Assembly: GCF_000961885.1 (NCBI RefSeq)
Contig: NZ_JZKH01000081.1
Location: forward strand, 1-39,028
DNA length: 39,028 nucleotides
From: Streptomyces rubellomurinus
GTDB taxonomy: Bacteria > Actinomycetota > Actinomycetes > Streptomycetales > Streptomycetaceae
Direction: 5' to 3'
This document shows, one piece after another, positions 7,699-14,654 of this stretch (the first letter of the stretch is position 1; each line of letters begins with the position of its first letter). Below the pieces are notes generated by a model, which saw nothing but the letters and a program-made list of their open reading frames with translations, made no database searches and was not told the DNA's origin. The position numbers were made by a program, and so were the translations under genes.

Positions 7699-9258
7699 AT
7701 GACCGGAGCCACCACCCCCCTCCCCGTCACCGCCGTCACCTGTCTGGAGGACCGCGGCCAGGTCGAGCGCACGACCACGGTCGAACTCACCGCGGGCGTC
7801 CAGCGGTTGCGTTTCGGCCCGGTCACCGCGCTGGCCGTCGACCACACCCTGCGGGCCGAGACCGCGGCGCCCGGCACCCGGGTGCTGGAGGCCCGGCTGG
7901 TGCGCAGCTGGACGCCGCGCGCCCCGCTGCCGCCCGGCCCGGAGGACTCGGCGCTGCGCCGCCGCCTGCACGAGCTGGAGGCGGCCTACCGGCTGGCCGA
8001 CCAGGCCCGCGCCCGGTTGGACGCCCGGCTGGCCCTGCTCGCCCAGCTCAGCGCCGACCTGCTGCGCGAGATCGGCGAGGGCGCGGGCGTCGGCGAGATC
8101 GAACGCACGCGCTGGGCACGCGAGTTGGAGCGCGTGGACGCCGAGCGCGAGCGGCACGGCGAGGAACTGCGCGCCACCCACTCCCGGCTGCGCCGGCTGG
8201 ACCAGGAGCGCTCGCAGACGCTGACCGCCCTCGACCTGGCCGAGGAGGAGCCGGCCGAGCTGGTCGCCCACCTGGAGCTGACGGTCGAGGCGGACGCACC
8301 CGGCCCGGTCGAGCTGACCGTCGCCCACCTGGTGCCCTGCGCACTGTGGCGCCCCTCCTACCGCGCCACCCTGCACAGCGGCGCCGAGGGTGCCACCGTG
8401 CACCTGGAGTCCGAGGCGGTGGTCTGGCAGCGCACCGGCGAGGACTGGGCGAACGTCCGCCTCACCTTCTCCACCGCCCGCTCGGCCCTCGCCACCGACC
8501 CGCCCACCCTCGTCGAGGACGTGCTGACGCTGCGCGAGCGCACCGACGAGGAGCGCCGCAAGGTCGAGGTGGAGCTGCGCGAGGAGGCGGTGAGCACGCT
8601 CGGCCCGGCCGAGGACGTCCCGGGCGTGGACGACGGCGGCGAGGTGCGGGTGCTGCCCGCGCCCGCCCCGGCCACCGTCCCCGCGGACGGCCGGGCGCAC
8701 CGGGTGCCGCTGGGCGGCTTCACCGCCCCGGCGAGCAGCGAGTACGCCTGCGCGCCGGAGCTGTCCCCGCTGGTCACCCAGGTGGTCCGGTTCCGCAACG
8801 CGGCCGGGCACCCGCTGCTGGCCGGCCCGGTCGAGCTGGTCCGCGGCAGCGGCTTCACCGGCCGCGGCGAGCTGCCGTTCACCGCCGCCGGCGCCGAGGC
8901 GGAGCTGTCCTTCGGCAGCTCCGACGACTACCGGGTGGTCCGCGAGGCCGAGGAGCGCCGGGCCGCCGCCGCGCTGTCCGGGCGGCAGACCACCACCCGC
9001 ACCGTCCGGCTGCACCTGTCCCGCTTCTCCGGCCCGGAGGAGCGCGACGAGCGGGTCGTAGCGGTCCGCGAGCGGGTGCCGGTCTCCGAGGTGTCGGCGG
9101 TGGAGGTCCGGCTGCGCAAGGAGGAGTGCGCGCCCGCGCCGGACGCCTTCGACGCCGAGGGCATCGTCCGCTGGGACGTCCCGCTCGGCCCGGGCGCCCA
9201 CCGCACGCTCACCCTGGTGTACGAGGTCTCCGCCGCCGCCAAGGTGGCCGGGCTGTGA
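7699..9258 (+). CDS. Second DUF4140/DUF4139 coiled-coil protein
   Basis: This is a 519-residue paralogue of the preceding gene without the proline-rich insert. A DUF4140-like segment covers about residues 1-70 and a strongly charged coiled coil about 80-185. A DUF4139 domain runs from about 195 to the end, with CALWRPSYRATLHS and GEDWANVRLTFST matching the equivalent motifs next door. The ATG at 7699 starts 3 nt after the upstream TGA, and its GGAGGA site lies inside the upstream gene, indicating translational coupling. The two proteins may form a heteromer through their coiled coils; this is inference from tandem paralogy. No enzymatic motif, signal peptide or membrane segment is visible. 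Confidence 0.85.
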   Translation: MTGATTPLPVTAVTCLEDRGQVERTTTVELTAGVQRLRFGPVTALAVDHTLRAETAAPGTRVLEARLVRSWTPRAPLPPGPEDSALRRRLHELEAAYRLADQARARLDARLALLAQLSADLLREIGEGAGVGEIERTRWARELERVDAERERHGEELRATHSRLRRLDQERSQTLTALDLAEEEPAELVAHLELTVEADAPGPVELTVAHLVPCALWRPSYRATLHSGAEGATVHLESEAVVWQRTGEDWANVRLTFSTARSALATDPPTLVEDVLTLRERTDEERRKVEVELREEAVSTLGPAEDVPGVDDGGEVRVLPAPAPATVPADGRAHRVPLGGFTAPASSEYACAPELSPLVTQVVRFRNAAGHPLLAGPVELVRGSGFTGRGELPFTAAGAEAELSFGSSDDYRVVREAEERRAAAALSGRQTTTRTVRLHLSRFSGPEERDERVVAVRERVPVSEVSAVEVRLRKEECAPAPDAFDAEGIVRWDVPLGPGAHRTLTLVYEVSAAAKVAGL

Positions 9259-9313
9259 CGACGTCCGCGCCCTCGTGACGACCGCTCAGGAGTGAAAGGG
9301 GTACAAAAGGAAC

Positions 9314-9676
9314 ATGATCCTCCACCTCACCCCCCTGGACGACTGGCTGGCCGACCCCGGCCGCCCGTACGCCGCCGCGTCGCTGCTCACCGACGGGTTC
9401 ATCCACTGCTCGGCGGACGAGCAGACGGCACTCGCGGTGGCCAACGCCTTCTTCGCCGACACCCCGGACCCGCTGATGGTGCTGCTGATCGAGGAAGCAC
9501 TGGTGGAGCCGATGGTGAAGTGGGAGGCGCCGCACGGCGCCCCACCGCCCGGGGCCACCCCCGACGTCCTGTTCCCGCACATCTACGGCCGGCTGAACCG
9601 CTCCGCCGTGGTCGGCCTGGAGAAGGTCGAGCGCGGCCCGGACGGCCGCTGGGCCTCGCTCAGCCCCTGGAGCTGA
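9314..9676 (+). CDS. DUF952 family protein
   Basis: This small 120-residue protein starts MILHLTPLDDW and carries the segment SLLTDGFIHCSADEQ followed by VKWEAP and FPHIYGRLN, the pattern I associate with DUF952 (a short alpha/beta domain of unknown function with conserved His and Cys). The ATG at 9314 has AAAAGGAAC immediately upstream and further purine-rich sequence (AGGAGTGAAAGGGG) before it. It lies 55 nt after the DUF4139 pair on the same strand and may be the third gene of that operon. It converges on the regulator gene ending at 9726, and an 18-bp-period repeat covers its stop codon. Confidence 0.85.
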   Translation: MILHLTPLDDWLADPGRPYAAASLLTDGFIHCSADEQTALAVANAFFADTPDPLMVLLIEEALVEPMVKWEAPHGAPPPGATPDVLFPHIYGRLNRSAVVGLEKVERGPDGRWASLSPWS

Positions 9677-9720
9677 CCGGAGCCCTAAAGCTGACCGGAG
9701 CCCCTGGAGCCGACCGGCCC
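9671..9720. repeat. 18-bp-period repeat across the DUF952 stop codon
   Basis: The 15-mer AGCTGACCGGAGCCC occurs at 9671-9685 and 9689-9703, and a degenerate third copy (GAGCCGACCGG) lies near 9707. The first copy contains the DUF952 stop codon. The repeat fills most of the 49-nt gap to the convergent regulator gene, where no hairpin terminator is evident. Confidence 0.75.
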
Positions 9721-9725
9721 CGCGC

Positions 9726-10709
9726 TCACAGCCACCCCCGCTCCCGGGCCGCCATCCCGGCCTGGAAGCGGGTGGTGGCGCCCAGCGAGCGCATCAGGCT
9801 CTGCAGCCGCCGCTGGGTGGTGCGGGCGCTCCAGCCCAGCGAGCGGGCGATCGACTCGTCGGTGAGGCCGGCCGCGAGCAGGCCGAGCAGCTTGCGGTGG
9901 TCGGCCTCCGGCTCCAGCGAGGCCTCCCCGGTGCCGATCGCGGCCTGCAGCTGGACGGCCCGCTCCCACTCCGCCTCGAACAGCGTGTCCAGCGCCTGCA
10001 GCAGCGCGGAGGGGTGGATCACGTACGCGGCGTCCAGCACGCTGTCGCCGACGCTGATCGGGATGATCGCCATCCGGTCGTCCGACATGATCATCTTCAT
10101 CGGCAGGGTCGGCCGCACCCGGGCCTCCTCGCCGTCCGCGACGCCGACCAGGATGTTCCGCTCCAGCCGGCCGGGCCAGGCCACCGCCTCCCGGTCGTAG
10201 ACGGTCCGCACCTTCAGCCCCTCGCGCAGCCGCCGCCGCTGCAGCGGCATCGGCGCCACCGGGTCCTGGATGTACGGCGGCCGGTCGAAGCCGCGCACCT
10301 GGTACTGGCTGGTCTCGACCATGTGCTCCAGCCGCTGGGCGATCGCCTCGCCGCCGGTCAGCACCTCCACCGAGTGCGCCGGGTCGGTGTAGCGCGAGGC
10401 CTCCCGGAAGGCGTCCATCAGCCGGTGCATCTCGGCCCGGGCCTGCCGCAGCTCGGACTCCCGGTGGCCGATCAGGGTGCCGATCGCGACGTCGGGGGCG
10501 ACGGGCAGGTAGCGCTGGCGGTCCACCGGCGCGCGGGTGGCCATGCCCTGCTGCGCCAGCCGGTCCAGCGCGCGCACGCTCTGCTGGAGCGTCAGGCCGC
10601 AGTCGGCCGCCAGCTCCTCCGCGGTGGACTGCGGACTGGCCACCAGCGCCGCGTAGACCTGCCCGTCCGGCTCGGCCAGTCCCAGTGCGCTGAGCGGTGC
10701 ATCGGACAC
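9726..10709 (-). CDS. TrmB-like/LuxR-type helix-turn-helix transcriptional regulator
   Basis: This 327-residue protein has an N-terminal winged-helix region (residues about 8-65, with GQVYAALVASPQSTAEELA) like TrmB-family sensors. A middle domain follows, then a C-terminal LuxR-type helix-turn-helix (about 270-320: LLGLLAAGLTDESIARSLGW then ARTTQRRLQSLMRSLG). This two-ended layout is common in streptomycete orphan regulators; the ligand cannot be read from the sequence. The GTG at 10709 with GGGGGAG about 10 nt upstream is preferred. The in-frame start at 10865 would add about 52 Arg/Gly-rich residues that look non-coding and would span the rluB terminator. It faces the DUF952/DUF4139 operon, which it might control, but no operator was identified. 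Confidence 0.82.
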   Translation of the reverse strand: MSDAPLSALGLAEPDGQVYAALVASPQSTAEELAADCGLTLQQSVRALDRLAQQGMATRAPVDRQRYLPVAPDVAIGTLIGHRESELRQARAEMHRLMDAFREASRYTDPAHSVEVLTGGEAIAQRLEHMVETSQYQVRGFDRPPYIQDPVAPMPLQRRRLREGLKVRTVYDREAVAWPGRLERNILVGVADGEEARVRPTLPMKMIMSDDRMAIIPISVGDSVLDAAYVIHPSALLQALDTLFEAEWERAVQLQAAIGTGEASLEPEADHRKLLGLLAAGLTDESIARSLGWSARTTQRRLQSLMRSLGATTRFQAGMAARERGWL

Positions 10710-10870
10710 GACGCCGTCTCCCCCTGTTCGCCCCTGATCGCCCCCACCGACGACGGCGCTGGCGCAACCCCGCCACGCGGCCCGGTGGCGGCCCGGTGGC
10801 CATCCTCTGCCACGGATCACCCGCTGACAAGGCCGTGACCAGCGGTTGCGTCCCGGCTCACACACGACAC

Positions 10871-10906
10871 GGAGGGCCCCCCGCCACCACGGGCGGGGAG
10901 CCCTCC
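10871..10906 (-). terminator. Strong hairpin terminator downstream of rluB
   Basis: A 14-bp stem with one mismatch (10871-10877 with 10900-10906, and 10879-10885 with 10892-10898) carries a 6-nt loop, 25 nt beyond the rluB stop. It closes the parA-scpAB-rluB transcription direction and lies upstream of the regulator gene at 9726-10709. Confidence 0.8.
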
Positions 10907-10931
10907 GAGGAAATCCGGGTGAACCGGCGGC

Positions 10932-12200
10932 CTACAGACCGACCTCGCGCATCAGCTGGCCGACCTCCGGGTTGGTCAGGCGGCGCAGCCAGCCCGACTT
11001 CTGGTCGCCGAGCGCGATCGGCCCGAAGTGCGTGCGCACCAGCTTCTCGACCGGGAAGCCGGCCTCGGCCAGCATCCGGCGGACGATGTGCTTGCGGCCC
11101 TCGTGCAGGGTCACCTCGACCAGGTAGTTCTTGCCGACGTTGGAGACCACCTTGAAGCTGTCGGCGCGGGCGTAGCCGTCCTCCAGCTCGATGCCCTGGG
11201 CCAGCTGCTTGCCCAGGTCGCGCGGGATCGGGCCCTGGATGGCGGCCAGGTAGGTCTTGGTCACGCCGTACCGCGGGTGGGTGAGGCGGTGGGCCAGCTC
11301 GCCGTGGTTGGTGAGCAGGATGATGCCCTCGGTCTCGGTGTCCAGGCGGCCGACGTGGAACAGCCGGGTCTCCCGGTTGGTCACGTAGTCGCCCAGGCAC
11401 TGGCGGCCGTCCGGGTCCTCCATGGTGGAGACCACGCCGGCCGGCTTGTTGAGCGCGAAGAACAGGTACGACTGGGTGGCGACGGTCAGGCCGTCCACCT
11501 TGATCTCGTCGTTGGCGGGGTCGACCCGCTTGCCCTGCTCGGTGACGCGCTTGCCGTTGACCTCGACGCGGCCCTGCTCGATCAGCTCCTCGCAGGCGCG
11601 ACGGCTGCCCATGCCGGCCCGGGCCAGCACCTTCTGCAGGCGCTCGCCCTCAGGCTCGGCGAAGGTCTTCGGCAGCTTGACGGCCGGCTTGTCGTGCCGG
11701 GCGAGGACGGCGTCCTCGATCTTGGCCTGCAGCTCGCGCGAGCGCTGCGGCTGGCGGCGCGGGTCGCCCGGGGCGCCCTGGCCCTCGCGGCGCGGGCGCG
11801 GGGCCGCGCCGGGGCGTCGGCCGGCGAAGCCGCCGCGGGCGGGGGTGGCGTTCGGGCCGCCGCCGTACTCGGGGCGGTCGTACTTGCGCTCCTCGGGCCG
11901 CAGCGGGCGGTCCGGGTAGCGGCGGTCGTCGCGCCGGTCGTCGCGGCGACGGTCGTCCCGCCCGTACGAGCCGGAGCCGCCGCCGTACGACCCGCCGCGC
12001 GAGCCGCCGCCGGAGCCGCCGCCGTACGAGGAGCCGCCCCGCGAGCCCGAACCCGAGCCACCGCCGTACGAACCTCCGCGCGAGCCCGAGCCGCCGCGGC
12101 CGCCGCCCCCGTAGGACGAACCGCCCCGGCCGCCCCCGCCCTGTCCGCCGCGGCCGCTGCCGCCGCCGCTGCCGTTCCTGCCGTTGCCACTGCTGCGCAT
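10932..12200 (-). CDS. rRNA pseudouridine synthase (RluB/RsuA family) with Gly/Ser/Arg-rich N-terminal extension
   Basis: The C-terminal 240 or so residues are an RsuA/RluB-type pseudouridine synthase. An S4 RNA-binding domain (RLQKVLARAGMGSRRACEEL) is followed by the catalytic domain with the Asp-bearing GRLDTETEGIILLTNHGEL. By family it modifies a uridine in 23S (RluB-like) or 16S rRNA; the site cannot be assigned here. The first 150 or so residues are disordered: repeats of Gly-Gly-Ser-Arg-Gly-Gly-Ser-Tyr, then Arg/Asp-rich DRRRDDRRDDRR. The ATG at 12200 is used; a TTG directly before it is also possible, and neither has a good ribosome binding site. The gene follows scpB after 64 nt, the usual actinobacterial order. 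Confidence 0.93.
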   Translation of the reverse strand: MRSSGNGRNGSGGGSGRGGQGGGGRGGSSYGGGGRGGSGSRGGSYGGGSGSGSRGGSSYGGGSGGGSRGGSYGGGSGSYGRDDRRRDDRRDDRRYPDRPLRPEERKYDRPEYGGGPNATPARGGFAGRRPGAAPRPRREGQGAPGDPRRQPQRSRELQAKIEDAVLARHDKPAVKLPKTFAEPEGERLQKVLARAGMGSRRACEELIEQGRVEVNGKRVTEQGKRVDPANDEIKVDGLTVATQSYLFFALNKPAGVVSTMEDPDGRQCLGDYVTNRETRLFHVGRLDTETEGIILLTNHGELAHRLTHPRYGVTKTYLAAIQGPIPRDLGKQLAQGIELEDGYARADSFKVVSNVGKNYLVEVTLHEGRKHIVRRMLAEAGFPVEKLVRTHFGPIALGDQKSGWLRRLTNPEVGQLMREVGL

Positions 12201-12264
12201 CAAAGTGTCCGTACGTCGTTTTCCGTCTGGGCCGTGCGGTCGTCTCGGCCGACCTCACCGCCCC

Positions 12265-13107
12265 CTACCGATCGGGCCCGGCCCGATCGGCCTCGCCACT
12301 GCCGTCCGCGGCCTGCGCGGCAGCGGCGGCGACCGCCTCCGCGATCATCGTGCCCTCCAGGGACTCCGCTTCCACGTCGTCGACCTCGGGCAGGAAGGGT
12401 GCGAGTTCCGGCAGCTCGTCCAGGCCGCGGAGCCCCATCCGTTCCAGGAAGTAGTTCGTCGTCCGATACAGGATCGCACCTGTTTCGGGCTCGGATCCGG
12501 CCTCTTCCACCAGTCCTCGCTGTACCAGGGTACGCATCACGCCGTCACAGTTCACACCGCGGACGGCGGAAACCCGGGATCTGGACACCGGCTGCCGGTA
12601 GGCGACGACCGCCAGGGTCTCCAGCGCGGCCTGGGTGAGCCGGGCCTGCTGGCCGTCCAGCAGGTAGCGGTCGACGGCCGGCGCGCAGCCCTCCCGGCTG
12701 TAGAAGCGCCAGCCGCCGGCGACCAGCCGCAGGTCGAAGCCCCGGCCCTGGGCGGTGTACTCGGCGGACAGCTCGCGCAGCGCGACCGCCACCTCGGCCC
12801 GGGGGCGCTCCAGCACGCCGGCCAGCCGCTCCTCCCCGGCGGGCTCGTCGACGACCATCAGGATCGCCTCCAGCGCGGCCCGCAGCTCCCTGTCCGGGGC
12901 CTGCGGTGCGTCGGACGTCGGCGGGGTCGACTTCTGGTGCACGACCCGGGCCTGCGCCGCGGCGTCCTCGCCGGGAACCGGCTCCGGCAGCAGCTCGAAG
13001 ACCGGCTCCAGCCACTCGCCGTCCCGCGGCTGCCCGGGCAGCCCGAGCGGGCGCCGCACCGGCCGCCCGCCGCCGTCGCCGCCGTGGGCCCCGCTCGTGC
13101 CGCTCAT
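12265..13107 (-). CDS. scpB: Segregation and condensation protein B
   Basis: ScpB dimerises and binds ScpA, the kleisin, to load and regulate the SMC condensin that organises the chromosome. The core (residues about 75-240) has two winged-helix domains, with ALEAILMVVDEPAG, LTQAALETLAVVAYRQPVSR and TGAILYRTTNYFLERMGL as family signatures. The first 70 residues are a Gly/Pro-rich extension and the tail is Ala-rich and acidic. The ATG at 13105-13107 overlaps the scpA TGA by an ATGA quartet, and GAGGAGG inside scpA serves as its ribosome binding site. Translation of the two subunits is therefore probably coupled. Confidence 0.96.
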   Translation of the reverse strand: MSGTSGAHGGDGGGRPVRRPLGLPGQPRDGEWLEPVFELLPEPVPGEDAAAQARVVHQKSTPPTSDAPQAPDRELRAALEAILMVVDEPAGEERLAGVLERPRAEVAVALRELSAEYTAQGRGFDLRLVAGGWRFYSREGCAPAVDRYLLDGQQARLTQAALETLAVVAYRQPVSRSRVSAVRGVNCDGVMRTLVQRGLVEEAGSEPETGAILYRTTNYFLERMGLRGLDELPELAPFLPEVDDVEAESLEGTMIAEAVAAAAAQAADGSGEADRAGPDR

Positions 13108-13979
13108 CCGCGCCCGTCCTCCTCGTCCTTCCCGGCCCCGCCCGCCGGGCGGTCGAACTCGTCCGTCACCTCGACCGGCCCCCGGCCCGGCTCGGCGACC
13201 CAGCGCACCCGCAGCTCGCCGAGCGCCTCCGGCTGGGCGAAGTCGAGCGCCTTCTCCCGGTACAGCTCCAGCAGCGCCAGGAAGCGGGCGACCACCACCA
13301 GGGTGTCCGGCGCGTCCGCCACCAGCTGCTGGAAGGTGGCCTCGCCCAGCTCGGTGAGCAGCCGCACCACCAGCCCGGCCTGCTCACGGACGCTGACCGG
13401 CGGGCTGTGGATGTGGTCCACGTACACCACCGGCTTCGGCTTCGGCTCCATCGCCTTGGCCGCGAGCTCGGCCAGCCGCTGCGGCCCGATGGTGAGGACG
13501 ACCTCGGGCAGCAGCGCGGCGTGCCGGGGCTCCAGGGCCGCGGAGCGCGGCCGGCGCAGCAGCTCGGCGGCCCAGCGCTCGCCGAACAGCGCCGCGGCCC
13601 GCTTGTAGGCCCGGTACTGCAGCAATCGGGCGAACAGCAGGTCGCGGGCTTCCAGCAGGGCGAGGTCCGCCTCGTCCTCGACCTCGGCGACGGGCAGCAG
13701 CCGGGCGGCCTTGAGGTCGAGCAGGGTGGCGGCGACGACCAGGAACTCGGTGGCGGCGTCCAGGTCCCAGTCCGGGCCCATCGCCCGGATGTGCGCCATG
13801 AAGTCGTCCGTCACGGTGGCCAGCGCCACCTCGGTGACGTCCAGCTTGTGCTTGGCGATCAGGCTCAGCAGCAGGTCGAAGGGGCCTTCGAAGTTGTCCA
13901 GCCGCACCCGGAAGCCGCCCCGCGACGGGTCCTCGGTCGCGTTCGCGGTGCTGGCGGCTGGTTCGGTGGTGCTCGGCAT
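13104..13979 (-). CDS. scpA: Segregation and condensation protein A (kleisin)
   Basis: ScpA bridges the SMC head and neck and recruits ScpB. The 291-residue product has the kleisin N-terminal motif FRVRLDNFEGPFDLLLSLI (residues about 23-41). It also has TEFLVVAATLLDLKAARLLP near 85-104 and a C-terminal winged helix (LVVVARFLALLELYREKAL). The ATG at 13979 has only a weak purine stretch (GAAGATGGA) upstream. A 111-nt gap separates it from the ribbon-helix-helix-like gene upstream, with no clear hairpin, so read-through from parA is plausible. The scpB start overlaps its stop. The tail is Gly/Asp/Glu-rich and probably disordered. Confidence 0.96.
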   Translation of the reverse strand: MPSTTEPAASTANATEDPSRGGFRVRLDNFEGPFDLLLSLIAKHKLDVTEVALATVTDDFMAHIRAMGPDWDLDAATEFLVVAATLLDLKAARLLPVAEVEDEADLALLEARDLLFARLLQYRAYKRAAALFGERWAAELLRRPRSAALEPRHAALLPEVVLTIGPQRLAELAAKAMEPKPKPVVYVDHIHSPPVSVREQAGLVVRLLTELGEATFQQLVADAPDTLVVVARFLALLELYREKALDFAQPEALGELRVRWVAEPGRGPVEVTDEFDRPAGGAGKDEEDGRG

Positions 13980-14090
13980 GGCGGTCCATCTTCACCCGGG
14001 CCGGTCACCGGCCCCGCCCCGGGGCCGCCGACACGCCGCCCGGCCGGCACCCTACCGACGCCCGACCGACGCGCTGCCGCGCCCGGCGCG

Positions 14091-14654
14091 TCAGCGCCCG
14101 CGCAGCCGCCGGACCAGGATCGAGGCCTCTCCGCGCTGCTCCAGGTCCGCCAGGACGACCGCGATGGCCTCCCGGACGATCCGCCCGCGGTCGACGGCCA
14201 GGCCGTGCTCGCCGCGCAGGACCAGCCGGGCGTGCTCGAGGTCCATCAGTTCCTCGGCGGACACGTACACGGTGATCTTCTCGTCGTGCCGCTCGCGCCC
14301 GCTCGGGCGGCGCGGCGCGCGGCCGCGCGGGCGGGCGCGCCCGGCCGCGGCGGGCTGTTCCTCGGCCCCGCCGGGGTGCTGGCGGGCACCCTGGCCCCCG
14401 GCGGCCGCCGTGGCGGGCCGCTGCGCGGGCGCCGGCACCCCGGCGGCCTGCTGCTGCTCGGAGGGCTGCTGACGGTCGTCCTGGGGCCCCTGGGCGCCCG
14501 GGACGGCCCCGGCGCCCTCGGCGCCGTCCGTGCCGTTGACGGTCCGCGCGGTCTCCGGTCTGGATGCCTCGGCGGCCGGACGCGGCGCGAGGGACGGCGA
14601 CAGCGCCATCCCGCCGGTGGTCCGGAACAGCTCGTCGGCACCCGGGAGACTCAC
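14091..14654 (-). CDS. Ribbon-helix-helix-like protein translationally coupled to parA
   Basis: This 187-residue protein has three parts. An N-terminal SLPGADELFRTTGGMALSP peptide is followed by a Gln/Pro/Ala/Gly-rich linker (about 25-120) that looks disordered. The compact C-terminal part (125-187) opens with a beta-strand-like KITVYVS, then two helices with ELMDLEHARLVLRGEH and DRGRIVREAIAVVLADLE. That order resembles a ribbon-helix-helix DNA-binding fold. Its GTG start (14652-14654) overlaps the parA TGA (14651-14653) as GTGA, with no good ribosome binding site, so translation probably depends on parA. By analogy with ParG/omega-type partners of plasmid ParA proteins it may be the ParA partner and DNA-binding component; that is inference. 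The presence of the gene is well supported, the function is not. Confidence 0.8.
   Translation of the reverse strand: MSLPGADELFRTTGGMALSPSLAPRPAAEASRPETARTVNGTDGAEGAGAVPGAQGPQDDRQQPSEQQQAAGVPAPAQRPATAAAGGQGARQHPGGAEEQPAAAGRARPRGRAPRRPSGRERHDEKITVYVSAEELMDLEHARLVLRGEHGLAVDRGRIVREAIAVVLADLEQRGEASILVRRLRGR

Noticed and set aside
3865..9201. Very long minus-strand open frame (1778 codons) across tyrA, the spacer and the DUF4139 operon
   Set aside because: It runs antisense to the DUF4139 genes and in a different frame from tyrA; the composition is Arg/Gly/Ala shadow sequence, while the genes it overlaps have clear family motifs.
5562..9278. 1238-codon plus-strand frame over the DUF4139 pair
   Set aside because: It is a shifted frame of the two real genes, with Arg/Pro-rich shadow composition.
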